Of a DNA stretch of 64,000 nt, positions 9,852-17,827 are shown in pieces. The stretch covers positions 186,001 through 250,000 of the forward strand of contig NZ_JAAATW010000003.1 of NCBI RefSeq assembly GCF_009908315.1, in the 5' to 3' direction. A program made the translations under genes and the position numbers. This stretch comes from Paragemmobacter ruber. Lineage in GTDB: Bacteria > Pseudomonadota > Alphaproteobacteria > Rhodobacterales > Rhodobacteraceae. The notes beneath the pieces were generated by a model. The model was not told the origin of the DNA and did not search any database. It was given only the letters and a program-made list of their open reading frames with translations. Every line of letters starts with the position of its first letter. Position 1 is the first letter of the stretch.

Positions 9852-10856
9852 TCAGTGGAGGAGCCGCCCCATCACCCCGGCCACATCGGCCATCCGGCAG
9901 GAGAAGCCCCACTCGTTGTCATACCATGCCAGCACGCGCACCGTGCGGCCGCCGACCACCTTGGTCTGGTCCGGGGCGAAGATAGACGAATGTGGCGTGT
10001 GATTGAAGTCGATGGAAACCTTGGGTTCCGGATCATAAGCCAGCACCATGCCCATGTAGCCCGCCGCCGCCTCGCGCACGATCTCGTTCACGTCCTGCAC
10101 CGTCACCGATTTGCCGGCCACGAAGGTCAGGTCCACCGCGCTCACGTTCGGGGTGGGCACGCGGATCGCCGTCCCGTCCAGCCGCCCCGCAAGTTCGGGC
10201 AGCACCTCGCCCAAGGCCTTCGCCGCGCCGGTGCTGGTGGGCACCATCGCCATGGCCGCCGCGCGGGCGCGGTAGAGATCGGCGTGGCGGCGGTCCAGCG
10301 TCGGCTGGTCGCCCGTGTAGGAATGGATCGTCGTCATGATGCCGCTCTCGATCCCGATCGCGTCATTCAGCACCTTGGCCAACGGCGCCAGACAGTTCGT
10401 CGTGCAGGATCCGTTCGACACCACCAGATGCGCGTCCGTCAGGCTGCGATGGTTCACGCCGTAAACCACCGTCTTGTCCGCCCGCTTGGCCGGCGCGCTG
10501 ACCAGCACCCGCCGCGCGCCGCGCCCCAGATGCACCGCCGCCTTGTCACGGTCGTTGAACGCGCCGGTACATTCCAGCACCACATCGACGCCCTCCCAGT
10601 CCAGCGTCTGGGGATCATAGCTCGACATCACCCGGATCGGCCCGCGCCCCAGATCCAGCATCCCGTCGGTCACCTTCACGGTGCCGGGAAACCGCCCGTG
10701 AACCGAGTCGTATTTCAGAAGATGCGCATTCGTCTCCACCGGCCCGGTGGCGTTGATTGCCACCACCTGCACGTCATTGCGGTTGCTCTCGGCGATATGG
10801 GCCAGCGTGCAGCGCCCGATCCGGCCAAATCCGTTGATCCCGATGGTGATGGTCAT
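9852..10856 (-). CDS. Glyceraldehyde-3-phosphate dehydrogenase, probable NADP-type (Ala36)
   Basis: Second GAPDH paralogue, 334 residues, with INGFGRIGR at 7-15, the catalytic NGSCTTNCL block and [13 protein letters not shown] near the end. Residue 36 is Ala (AINATGP), where the NAD-specific enzyme has Asp. In the GapA/GapB pairs of Bacillus this exchange marks the NADP-using gluconeogenic GapB, so an anabolic role is inferred. The start MTITIGINGF follows GGGAGAAGCCGGC; 24 further in-frame codons upstream are not homologous. Two operator-like sites lie about 93-125 bases upstream, and a small membrane-protein gene follows 10 bases downstream. Confidence 0.93.
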   Translation of the reverse strand: MTITIGINGFGRIGRCTLAHIAESNRNDVQVVAINATGPVETNAHLLKYDSVHGRFPGTVKVTDGMLDLGRGPIRVMSSYDPQTLDWEGVDVVLECTGAFNDRDKAAVHLGRGARRVLVSAPAKRADKTVVYGVNHRSLTDAHLVVSNGSCTTNCLAPLAKVLNDAIGIESGIMTTIHSYTGDQPTLDRRHADLYRARAAAMAMVPTSTGAAKALGEVLPELAGRLDGTAIRVPTPNVSAVDLTFVAGKSVTVQDVNEIVREAAAGYMGMVLAYDPEPKVSIDFNHTPHSSIFAPDQTKVVGGRTVRVLAWYDNEWGFSCRMADVAGVMGRLLH

Positions 10857-10948
10857 GCCGGCTTCTCCCTTCCGATGACTCGCACGATGGGGCAGGGCAT
10901 AACCCCCGCAAATACCCGCGGAAAGCAAAAAATTTCAGAAAAACAATG

Positions 10949-10981
10949 TGTTACCGCAAACATCGCAGGTTTGCGCTAACA
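10949..10981. promoter_or_regulatory. Two operator-like palindromes between gap2 and the DUF808 gene
   Basis: TGTTACCGCAAACA at 10949-10962 and GGTTTGCGCTAACA at 10968-10981 each resemble TGTTAGCGCTAACA and start 19 bases apart, about two helical turns. They lie between the divergent gap2 and DUF808 genes, so a protein bound here could affect either promoter. The spacing suggests cooperative binding of two dimers. Confidence 0.5.
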
Positions 10982-11048
10982 TCGCGCAGGCTTTGCCAAG
11001 CCTGCCGCTCTTCGCTACAACGAAACCGATTGGATAAGGATGATTTGC

Positions 11049-12023
11049 ATGAGTGGCTTGCTCGCCCTGCTCGACGACGTGGCCGCCATCGCCAAGGTCG
11101 CCGCCGCTTCCGTTGATGACATCGCCGCCGCCGCCGCCAAGGCAGGGGTCAAGGCCGCAGGTGTGGTGATCGACGATGCCGCCGTGACGCCCAAATATGT
11201 CCACGGGTTCGAGGCGGATCGCGAACTTCCCATCATCTGGCGCATCGCGCTGGGTTCGGTGCGCAACAAGCTGGTGATCCTTCTGCCCGCGCTCCTTGCG
11301 CTCGATCACTTTCTTCCCGCCGCGATCACCCCGCTCTTGATGCTGGGCGGGGCCTATCTGTGCTTTGAGGGGGCCGAAAAGGTGCTGCACGCCTTCGCCC
11401 CCCATGCCGATCACGCGGTCGAGGCGGATTTCAACACCAAGGATCCCGCCCGTCTGGAAGAGGAAAAGGTCGCAGGCGCGATCAAGACCGATTTCATCCT
11501 GTCGGCCGAGATCATGACCATCGCGCTCGCCACCATCGAGAACCCGAACTTCTGGATGCAGGCCGCGACCCTGGCCGTTGTGGGCATCCTGATCACCGTC
11601 GCGGTCTATGGTGCCGTGGCGCTGATCGTGAAGATGGATGACGTGGGCCTGCACATGGCCGCCACAGGTCGCACCGGGGCAGGGCGCGCGCTCGGGCGCG
11701 GGCTGGTCAAGGGGATGCCAAAGCTGATGGCGGCGCTGTCCTTCATCGGCACTGCTGCGATGCTCTGGGTGGGCGGAAACATCGTGACCCACGGGCTCGA
11801 GGTGACGCATCTCTGGGCTTGGCCCTATGAGACGATCCACCACCTTGCCGATGGTGCCGCTGCCGCCATCGAGGTGGCGCAGGGTTTTGTCGCCTGGCTC
11901 GTCACGGCGTTCTTCGACGGGATTTTCGGCCTTATCCTCGGCCTCGCGCTGATCCCGGTGGCGACCCGCATCATCGGCCCTGCGATCGCCGCGGTGACAG
12001 GAAAGAAGAAAGCCGCGCCCTAG
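11049..12023 (+). CDS. DUF808 (YedI-like) inner-membrane protein
   Basis: A 324-residue integral membrane protein of the DUF808 family, with the typical opening MSGLLALLDDVAAIAKVAAA, the block KAAGVVIDDAAVTPKYV, and several hydrophobic helices between about residues 75 and 310. Function is not established for the family; some members are annotated as putative transporters. ATG 11049 is preferred over ATG 11040 because AAGGA at 11036-11040 is correctly spaced for it and the family begins MSGLL. It is divergent from gap2 and convergent with the transketolase gene. Confidence 0.88.
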   Translation: MSGLLALLDDVAAIAKVAAASVDDIAAAAAKAGVKAAGVVIDDAAVTPKYVHGFEADRELPIIWRIALGSVRNKLVILLPALLALDHFLPAAITPLLMLGGAYLCFEGAEKVLHAFAPHADHAVEADFNTKDPARLEEEKVAGAIKTDFILSAEIMTIALATIENPNFWMQAATLAVVGILITVAVYGAVALIVKMDDVGLHMAATGRTGAGRALGRGLVKGMPKLMAALSFIGTAAMLWVGGNIVTHGLEVTHLWAWPYETIHHLADGAAAAIEVAQGFVAWLVTAFFDGIFGLILGLALIPVATRIIGPAIAAVTGKKKAAP

Positions 12024-12031
12024 GCGCGGCC

Positions 12032-12075
12032 CAAATTTCTACGAAGAAATTTGCAAAAATCTTCGAAGATTTTTG
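12032..12075. repeat. Two back-to-back 22-bp TTCGAA-type palindromes (terminator-like)
   Basis: Palindrome one (12032-12053) is CAAATTTCTAC plus GAAGAAATTTG, with one mismatch. Palindrome two (12054-12075) is CAAAAATCTTC plus GAAGATTTTTG, perfect. They abut exactly and fill the space between the convergent DUF808 and transketolase stops. The same two-palindrome layout, with different arm sequence but preserved pairing, lies after cysS at 46603-46646. Probably an RNA hairpin terminator or processing element. Confidence 0.7.
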
Positions 12076-12076
12076 A

Positions 12077-14098
12077 TCAGAGCAGGGACTTCACCACCGC
12101 CACGGTATTTTCCGCCGTGATGCCGAACTCCTTGTAAAGCCGCTCCATCGGCGCCGAGGCGCCAAAGGATGCCATGCCCACAAAGCCGGCCTTCGTCTCC
12201 TTCCCGCGCTCGCCCAGCAGCCAGCGATCCCAGCCCTGACGCACGCCCGCCTCGATGGCCACGCGCACCGGGCCACCCGGCAGCACGCGCTTGCGGTACG
12301 CCTCGTCCTGCGCGGCAAACAGTTCCATCGACGGCATGGAAACGACCCGCGTGCCGATCCCTTCGGCCTCCAGCGCCGCCCGCGCCTTCAGCGCGATCTC
12401 CACCTCGGAACCCGTGGCAATCAGGATCACCTGCCGCTTGCCCGTCGCCTCTTCCAGAACATAGGCGCCCTTGGCGACAAGGTTCTGGTTCACATGCGCC
12501 TTGCGCACCGCAGGCAGGTTCTGACGGCTCAGTGCCAGCACGGTGGGCGTGGTCTTGGCGGTCAGCGCCACTTCCCATGCTTCCGCCGTCTCGACCAGAT
12601 CGGCAGGGCGGATCACCACCGTGTTAGGCGTGGACCGGCTGATCGCCAGATGTTCCACCGGCTGGTGGGTCGGCCCATCCTCACCCAGACCGATGCTGTC
12701 ATGCGTCATCACATAGACAACCGGCAGCCCCATCAGCGCCGACAGGCGCATCGACGGGCGGGCATAGTCGGTAAAGCACATGAACGTGCCGCCATAGGGC
12801 CGCACGCCGCCATGCAGCGCCATGCCGTTCATCGCCGCCGCCATCCCATGTTCGCGGATGCCGTAATAGACGTAACGCCCCTTGCGGTCTTCGGGTGTGA
12901 AGACGCCCAGATCGGCGGTCTTGGTGTTGTTCGATCCGGTCAGGTCCGCAGACCCCCCGATGGTTTCCGTCATCACGGGATTGACCGCCGCCAGCACCTT
13001 TTCCGATGCCGCCCGGGTCGCCAGTTTCGGCATCGCCTCCACGGCCGCCTTCTTCACCCCGCGGATGACCGAGGCCAGCTTCGCCGGGGCCTCGCCCGCG
13101 AAGATGCGCGCGAATTCGGCCTGTTTTGCCGCCGACAGCGCCTCAAGCCGCGCCTTCCACTCTGCATGGGCCTTGGCGCCGCGCGCGCCCTTGGCTTCCC
13201 AGGCCGTCTTGATGTCGGACGGGACAACGAAGGCCGGGTGATCCCAGCCATAGGCCGCCTTCGCCGCCGCCATCTGCGCCGCATCCGTCAGCGCGCCATG
13301 GCCTTTGGACGTGTCCTGCGCCGCATGGCCCAGCGCGATATGCGTCTTGCAGGCGATCATCGTGGGCCTGTCCGATGCCTTCGCCGCCACCAGCGCGCGG
13401 TCGATATCTTCCGGATCATGCCCATCGCAGGACAGCACATTCCAACTGGATGCCGCAAAGCGCGCCTTCTGATCCGTCACATCGGCAATCGACACCTTGC
13501 CGTCGATGGTGATGCCATTGTCATCCCACAGCACGATCAGACGGCTCAGCTGCTGCTTGCCCGCCAGAGCGATCGCCTCTTGGCTGACGCCTTCCATCAG
13601 GCATCCGTCGCCCGCAATCACATAGGTGTGGTGATCGACGATCTTCGCCCCCCAGCGCGCGCGCAGGTTTTCTTCGGCCATGGCAAAGCCCACGGCATTG
13701 GCGATGCCCTGGCCCAGCGGCCCGGTCGTCGTCTCCACCCCCGCGACATGGCCAAACTCGGGATGGCCCGCCGTGATCGCGCCCCATTGGCGGAAATTCT
13801 TGATCTGATCCAGCGTCATGTCGGCATAGCCGGTCAGGTAGAGCAGCGAATAGATCAGCATCGACCCATGCCCTGCCGACAGGATGAACCGGTCCCGGTT
13901 CGGCCAGCGCGGCGCGGCGGGATCAAAGTTCAGATGCTTTTCGAACAGCACGGTTGCCACATCGGCCATGCCCATGGGCATCCCCGAATGTCCCGAATTC
14001 GCCGCCGCGACGGCGTCCAGCGTCAGGGTGCGGATCGCGCAGGCGCGCATCCAGTGGTCCGGGTGGCGGGCGCGGAGCGTTTCGATGTCCAAGGCCAT
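12077..14098 (-). CDS. tkt: Transketolase
   Basis: Thiamine-diphosphate enzyme moving two-carbon units in the pentose phosphate and Calvin cycles. The 673-residue product is full length. Visible are the substrate-binding histidine region [10 protein letters not shown] near residue 35, [12 protein letters not shown], the ThDP/metal motif [13 protein letters not shown], the second-domain [18 protein letters not shown] block and a C-terminal domain with [11 protein letters not shown]-like sequence ([11 protein letters not shown]). It starts at [13 protein letters not shown]. It stands alone on the minus strand; no cbb genes are adjacent, so it is most simply the housekeeping copy. Confidence 0.96.
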   Translation of the reverse strand: MALDIETLRARHPDHWMRACAIRTLTLDAVAAANSGHSGMPMGMADVATVLFEKHLNFDPAAPRWPNRDRFILSAGHGSMLIYSLLYLTGYADMTLDQIKNFRQWGAITAGHPEFGHVAGVETTTGPLGQGIANAVGFAMAEENLRARWGAKIVDHHTYVIAGDGCLMEGVSQEAIALAGKQQLSRLIVLWDDNGITIDGKVSIADVTDQKARFAASSWNVLSCDGHDPEDIDRALVAAKASDRPTMIACKTHIALGHAAQDTSKGHGALTDAAQMAAAKAAYGWDHPAFVVPSDIKTAWEAKGARGAKAHAEWKARLEALSAAKQAEFARIFAGEAPAKLASVIRGVKKAAVEAMPKLATRAASEKVLAAVNPVMTETIGGSADLTGSNNTKTADLGVFTPEDRKGRYVYYGIREHGMAAAMNGMALHGGVRPYGGTFMCFTDYARPSMRLSALMGLPVVYVMTHDSIGLGEDGPTHQPVEHLAISRSTPNTVVIRPADLVETAEAWEVALTAKTTPTVLALSRQNLPAVRKAHVNQNLVAKGAYVLEEATGKRQVILIATGSEVEIALKARAALEAEGIGTRVVSMPSMELFAAQDEAYRKRVLPGGPVRVAIEAGVRQGWDRWLLGERGKETKAGFVGMASFGASAPMERLYKEFGITAENTVAVVKSLL

Positions 14099-14304
14099 GG
14101 TCCTGTCTGAAGGTGGGATTTCCGCCCCGCTCTAAGTGCTGGGACGGGCAAGATCAAGCAATCCGCGCAAGCCCTTGGGTGCAAAGGCGTGAGTTGCGCC
14201 TTATTCTTGCGCTACACTGCATGGCAGGCCGGGGTGTCTTGATTCGTATTCGGTCACGACACCCAAAAGAAAAGAAACGAAAGCCAGGACAGAAAGGCAT
14301 TTCA

Positions 14305-14868
14305 ATGCAGGACATGGCCGAGCTGGAACGCCGCATCGCCGCCGCCTTGCAACGCATCGGCGCCGGTATCGAAGCACTCGCCGCCCAACCCGCGGCAGCC
14401 GAACCCCGCTCCGAGACTGGCGCCGAAACGGCACCCGAGACCGCCACAGAGACTGCGACCGCCGCCCAGATCCAGCACCTGCAGGTGGCGCTTGCGTCCG
14501 AACGTGAAACGGTCGCCGCGCTACGCCAGCAGATCGATGCGCTGGCCGCGCGCGAACCGGCGGACGCACCGCTGCCCCCTGCCGATCAGGCAGAGCTTCT
14601 CGCCCGGATCGAAAAGATGACGGCCCAGCTGGATGTGCAGGGGCTTGAAATCCACCGCATGCGTAAGACGGTCGTGCAACTGCGCGAAAACCTGCGCGGC
14701 CTGCGCCGGGCGCAGGCGGCCAACCTTGCCGATCCCGAACAGATCAACCGCGCCATGATGGCCGAGCTAGAGGCGATGCGCGTCGCTCGCCTGTCCGAAG
14801 TGGCCGAGATGGATGAAATCCTGTCCGAACTGACCCCGCTGATCAAGGAAGAGCGCCTCGATGCCTGA
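14305..14868 (+). CDS. Coiled-coil protein encoded directly before zapA
   Basis: A 187-residue acidic, alanine- and glutamate-rich protein. Residues about 1-30 (MQDMAELERRIAAALQRIGA) and 60-150 have heptad-like patterns expected of coiled coils (IQHLQVALASERETVAALRQ; VVQLRENLRGLRRAQAANL). There is no catalytic motif and no signal peptide. It overlaps zapA by eight bases, so the two are almost certainly co-translated; a cell-division or scaffold role is only an inference from that. The ATG at 14305 is chosen because the upstream open frame has no family-like sequence. Confidence 0.75.
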   Translation: MQDMAELERRIAAALQRIGAGIEALAAQPAAAEPRSETGAETAPETATETATAAQIQHLQVALASERETVAALRQQIDALAAREPADAPLPPADQAELLARIEKMTAQLDVQGLEIHRMRKTVVQLRENLRGLRRAQAANLADPEQINRAMMAELEAMRVARLSEVAEMDEILSELTPLIKEERLDA

Positions 14869-15229
14869 ACTTACCATCACTGTCGGGGGCCGCAGCTTTC
14901 CCGTCGCCTGCCAGGCGGGCGAGGAGCATTTCCTCCGCGCCGCCGCCGCCATGCTCGATGCCGAAGCCCAGCCGCTGATCGCCCAGATGGGCCGCCTGCC
15001 GGAAGCCAAGATGCTGCTGATGGCGGGTCTGATGCTGGCCGACAAGACCGCCGCCGTGGAAGATGAGATACGCACCCTCAAGGCGCGGCTGGCCGAACTG
15101 GAAAGCCGCCCCGAAACCCGGGTCGAGGTGCCGGTGATCCCGCCACAGGTCACCGAAACGCTGGCCGAGATCGCGGCGCAGGCCGAGGCGCTGGCGGATC
15201 GGCTGGACGACGCGCAAAGGTCTGCCTGA
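14861..15229 (+). CDS. zapA: Cell division protein ZapA
   Basis: FtsZ-ring associated protein that bundles FtsZ filaments. The 122-residue product has the ZapA pattern: an N-terminal strand pair (MPELTITVGGRSFPVACQAG), a helix with EEHFLRAAAAMLD, and a long C-terminal coiled coil including KMLLMAGLMLADKTAAVEDE. It overlaps the upstream coiled-coil gene by eight bases and the downstream MliC-like gene by one (TGATG), forming a three-gene unit. Confidence 0.9.
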   Translation: MPELTITVGGRSFPVACQAGEEHFLRAAAAMLDAEAQPLIAQMGRLPEAKMLLMAGLMLADKTAAVEDEIRTLKARLAELESRPETRVEVPVIPPQVTETLAEIAAQAEALADRLDDAQRSA

Positions 15230-15555
15230 TGCGCAGGGCCGTTCTCGCGCTTGCCCTGATGGCCGGCCCGGCGCTGGCCGAAACGCAGGTCCAGAACCTG
15301 ACCTACGCCTGCGATCGCGATGTCGCCGTGCCGGTGGTCTATGTCAACGCGCCGGACACCTCGCTGGTGGTGCTGCATGTCGAGGGGCGCCAGATCCTTC
15401 TCTACAACGAACCCGCCGCATCCGGCGCGCGCTATGCCTGGCCGTCTGATGGGTCAGGCTACGTCTGGTGGACCAAGGGGGAGGCGGCGACGCTTCTGTG
15501 GAAGGATGGCGAAGCGGGCACGGAAACCCCGCTTCTGACCTGCAGCCCCGGCTGA
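15229..15555 (+). CDS. Periplasmic MliC-like (C-type lysozyme inhibitor family) protein
   Basis: A 108-residue exported protein. Residues 1-18 form a signal peptide (MRRAVLALALMAGPALA). The mature part has the MliC pattern: YACD near residue 28, VVYVNA, the LLYNEPAASGARYAW block and YVWWTKGEAATLLW, with a closing cysteine at LLTC. Members bind and inhibit c-type lysozymes or simply bind peptidoglycan-related ligands. The usual lipobox of MliC is absent, so it should be soluble in the periplasm. It begins inside the zapA stop codon. Confidence 0.82.
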   Translation: MRRAVLALALMAGPALAETQVQNLTYACDRDVAVPVVYVNAPDTSLVVLHVEGRQILLYNEPAASGARYAWPSDGSGYVWWTKGEAATLLWKDGEAGTETPLLTCSPG

Positions 15556-15558
15556 CGG

Positions 15559-15592
15559 CATACCGCTTACACTGCGGTATGTTTTGCGGTAT
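15559..15592. promoter_or_regulatory. Palindromic operator before ccdAB
   Basis: CATACCGC, seven bases, GCGGTATG (15559-15581) is a perfect inverted repeat, followed by a third half-site GCGGTAT at 15586-15592. It lies 27 bases before the ccdA start. CcdA and the CcdA-CcdB complex repress their own promoter through repeated sites in characterised systems, so this is the likely autoregulatory operator. Confidence 0.72.
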
Positions 15593-15618
15593 CCTCGCCA
15601 GCGCCGAAGGAGCCCGCC

Positions 15619-15846
15619 ATGCCCGCCACCCGCCGCCCCACCTCCATGACCCTCGATGCCGCTCTTCTGGACGAGGCGCGCGCCTTGGGCATCAACATCT
15701 CCCGCGCCGCCGAGGAAGGCATCCTCGCACAGGTCCGCACTGAGCGCGCCCGCCGCTGGAAACAGGACAACGCCGCCGACATCGCGGCCTATAACAAGTG
15801 GATCGAAGAGAACGGCGTTCCCCTTGCGGGTTACAAGAAATTCTGA
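15619..15846 (+). CDS. ccdA: Type II antitoxin, CcdA family
   Basis: A 75-residue protein. The N-terminal third (RRPTSMTLDAALLDEARALG) is a ribbon-helix-helix DNA-binding segment; the C-terminal half (RARRWKQDNAADIAAYNKWI to the end) matches the CcdB-binding tail of CcdA, including the AYNKWIEENGVPL core. It should neutralise CcdB and repress the operon. The start follows GAAGGAGCCCGCC. Stop and ccdB start overlap by one base (TGATG), as usual for this pair. Confidence 0.9.
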   Translation: MPATRRPTSMTLDAALLDEARALGINISRAAEEGILAQVRTERARRWKQDNAADIAAYNKWIEENGVPLAGYKKF

Positions 15847-16145
15847 TGTCCGATCAGTTCGACCTCTATCGCATGGCGCAGGGGGAATATGTCGTTGTCC
15901 TTCAGTCCGGCATCCTCGATGGCCTGAACACACGCGCCGTGTGCCTCGCCGTGCCTGAGGATGCAACCGCACCGGCGCTTCCGGCCCTGTCGCCGATACT
16001 TACCGCGGGCGACATCCGCTTGCGCCTTGCCCCGCATGTTCTGGCGACCTTGACGCTTGCCGAACTCGGTACTTTTGTCGCTACGCTCGCACATGAACGC
16101 GACCGGATCATCCGGGCCTTCGACCTGATGCTGACAGGGGCCTGA
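15846..16145 (+). CDS. ccdB: Type II toxin, CcdB family
   Basis: A 99-residue CcdB-like protein (MSDQFDLYRMAQGEYVVVLQ at the start). Characterised CcdB traps DNA gyrase on DNA, with the last three residues Trp-Gly-Ile essential in the F-plasmid protein. Here the end is LMLTGA: the Gly is kept but Trp is Thr and Ile is Ala, so gyrase poisoning may be weak or lost. The gene is translationally coupled to ccdA and followed by a strong terminator. Chromosomal location, with no mobile-element sequence nearby, is clear. Confidence 0.88.
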   Translation: MSDQFDLYRMAQGEYVVVLQSGILDGLNTRAVCLAVPEDATAPALPALSPILTAGDIRLRLAPHVLATLTLAELGTFVATLAHERDRIIRAFDLMLTGA

Positions 16146-16153
16146 TGAAACAA

Positions 16154-16178
16154 AAAGGCCCGCCAAGGGCGGGCCTTT
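16154..16178. terminator. Terminator after ccdB, shared with grxD
   Basis: AAA-GGCCCGCC, loop AAG, GGCGGGCC-TTT. The stem is perfect and has A and T runs on either side, so it can serve the convergent ccdAB and bolA-grxD units. Confidence 0.85.
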
Positions 16179-16199
16179 CCTTACGCGCATCATGCCCTC

Positions 16200-16559
16200 T
16201 TAGGCATTCGCCTCGCGGATCTTGTTCGCGGCATCCTTGTCGAAGGCGATGCCGTTCGTTTCAAGAAGCGTGTCCAATTCGCCCGACAGCGTCATCTCGG
16301 TGACGATATCGCAGCCGCCCACGAATTCCCCCTTCACATACAGCTGCGGAATCGTCGGCCAGTCGCTGAAATCCTTGATGCCTTGCCGGATTTCCGGGTC
16401 TGCCAGCACGTTCACATCGGCGAATTCCACGCCCATGTAATTCAGCACCCCCGCCACGCGGGACGAAAACCCGCATTGCGGCATCATCTTGGTGCCCTTC
16501 ATGAACAGCACCACGTCATTCTTTTCGATCGTCTCGCGGATCGTCGCTTCAGCGCTCAT
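16200..16559 (-). CDS. grxD: Monothiol glutaredoxin, Grx4/GrxD type
   Basis: Iron-sulfur carrier and iron-homeostasis protein of the CGFS class. With the start [11 protein letters not shown] the product has 119 residues; the active site CGFSS begins at Cys29, and the glutathione-binding [19 protein letters not shown] block is intact. An ATG three codons further upstream (MTGMSAEA) is possible but too close to its GAGAGG site. It lies 13 bases downstream of bolA on the same strand. The BolA-Grx4 pairing is a conserved [2Fe-2S]-bridged complex, so the operon makes functional sense. Confidence 0.95.
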   Translation of the reverse strand: MSAEATIRETIEKNDVVLFMKGTKMMPQCGFSSRVAGVLNYMGVEFADVNVLADPEIRQGIKDFSDWPTIPQLYVKGEFVGGCDIVTEMTLSGELDTLLETNGIAFDKDAANKIREANA

Positions 16560-16572
16560 TCCTGTCATCCTC

Positions 16573-16809
16573 TCAATCCGGCGCCTTGGTCGTCAGCGCC
16601 AGCGCATGAAGCTCCCCATGCGCGCCATCCATCTTGCCCTTCAGCGCGGCATAGACCGCCCGCTGCTGCTGCACCCGGTTCAACCCCCGGAAACTCGCGT
16701 CGATCACTTCCGCCGCGAAATGCTGCCCGTCATCGCCCTGCACCGTGATCTTGGCGTCCGGAAAACTTTCGCGGATCAGGTTCTCGATATCGCGTGCGGT
16801 GATCGGCAT
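16573..16809 (-). CDS. bolA: BolA-family protein
   Basis: A 78-residue BolA domain: [20 protein letters not shown] at the start, the [19 protein letters not shown] core with the conserved histidine, and the [21 protein letters not shown] end with the HALAL-type helix. BolA proteins bind monothiol glutaredoxins through a shared iron-sulfur cluster and influence iron or stress regulation. grxD follows 13 bases downstream. The start chosen is the first methionine of the domain; upstream in-frame codons overlap the neighbouring acetyltransferase region. Confidence 0.94.
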   Translation of the reverse strand: MPITARDIENLIRESFPDAKITVQGDDGQHFAAEVIDASFRGLNRVQQQRAVYAALKGKMDGAHGELHALALTTKAPD

Positions 16810-16844
16810 GGGGCACTCCGGTATTCCTGTCCGAAGATGTATGC

Positions 16845-17351
16845 CTATGGGGCAGGGGCCGCAAGTCCCCGCTGGGCCTCCCACTCCGCCCGCAGCAGAC
16901 CGTAAAGCATCACATCCACATTCCGCCCTAGAACCGGGCGGAACCAGTGATCCACCAGCCGCCCCTCCAGCCGGTATCCCGCCTGCGCGTAAACCTTCTG
17001 CGCGCGCCCGTTCTCGCCGCTCGCATCCAGCCAGATCTTGCGCGCGCCCAGACGCGCAAAACCGTAATCGGTCAGCGCCCGCACAAAGTGCAACCCCCGC
17101 CCGCCCCCGACCTCGGCCAATCCGAGCCGCCGCAACTCTACCCGCCCCGACGGATCGCCGATCTCGGCCCACAGCGCGAACCCCGCCGCGCGCCCGTCCT
17201 CTTCCCAGATGAGAAGGCGATGCGCGGGATCCGTGGCATAGAAATCCAGCCGCGCCTCATCTTCGTCCGTCAGGAAGGGGGCATAGTCCGGGCGCTGCGT
17301 CAGCGACCGGATGAAGGCATAATCCGCGGGCAGGGCAGGGCGCAGCGTCAT
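16845..17351 (-). CDS. GNAT-family acetyltransferase (RimJ/RimL-like)
   Basis: A 168-residue N-acetyltransferase fold: MTLRPALPADYAFIRSLTQR at the start, a core strand with VELRRLGLAEVGGGRGLHF (a variant of the acetyl-CoA binding RxxGxG/A loop) and the GENGRAQKVYAQAGYRLEGR block typical of the C-terminal half. The substrate cannot be told. Its start overlaps the stop of the upstream GNAT gene by four bases (ATGA), so purL and the two GNAT genes form one unit. Confidence 0.85.
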   Translation of the reverse strand: MTLRPALPADYAFIRSLTQRPDYAPFLTDEDEARLDFYATDPAHRLLIWEEDGRAAGFALWAEIGDPSGRVELRRLGLAEVGGGRGLHFVRALTDYGFARLGARKIWLDASGENGRAQKVYAQAGYRLEGRLVDHWFRPVLGRNVDVMLYGLLRAEWEAQRGLAAPAP

Positions 17352-17827
17352 GCGCGTGCCTGCCACGCATCGGCCCGCCATTCACGGGCCAGCATGGAAA
17401 AGGCCACGCAATCGACCCAGACCCCCGGCTCCCGCTGCCAGCATTCCCGCATCACGCCTTCCCGCACGAAACCCGCCTTGCCAAAGGCCGCGATGGCCGC
17501 CGCATTGTCAAAGGCCGCATCGCAGAACAGGCGATGCGCGCCAAGCCTGCCGAACACCTCGTCCAGCACCGCGCGGATCAGCCGTTGCCCAACGCCCCGG
17601 CGCGGCTGCACCACCCCAAGGTTCCACAGCCCGATCACCCCCGGATACTCCCAGTCGATCACGGCAAAACCTTCGATGCCGCCCTCGTCCCAGATCAGGA
17701 CACCGCGCGCCTCGCCCCCGGCAATCTCGCGCAGCCACGCCTCCGGCTGCTGCAACAGGGCCATGGGATTGGCCGCGATCAGCGCGGCGACCGCAGGGAT
17801 TTCCCCATCGGTCGCCCGCCGCAGCAT
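17348..17827 (-). CDS. GNAT-family acetyltransferase
   Basis: A 159-residue GNAT protein with LWNLGVVQPRRGVGQRLIRA as the acetyl-CoA binding motif A (QxxGxG/A) near residue 75 and DNAAAIAAFGKAGFVREGVM near residue 107. It differs clearly from the neighbouring GNAT gene, so it is not a recent duplication. It begins inside the purL stop (TGATG) and ends overlapping the next gene by four bases; both overlaps argue for translational coupling. Substrate unknown. Confidence 0.85.
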   Translation of the reverse strand: MLRRATDGEIPAVAALIAANPMALLQQPEAWLREIAGGEARGVLIWDEGGIEGFAVIDWEYPGVIGLWNLGVVQPRRGVGQRLIRAVLDEVFGRLGAHRLFCDAAFDNAAAIAAFGKAGFVREGVMRECWQREPGVWVDCVAFSMLAREWRADAWQARA

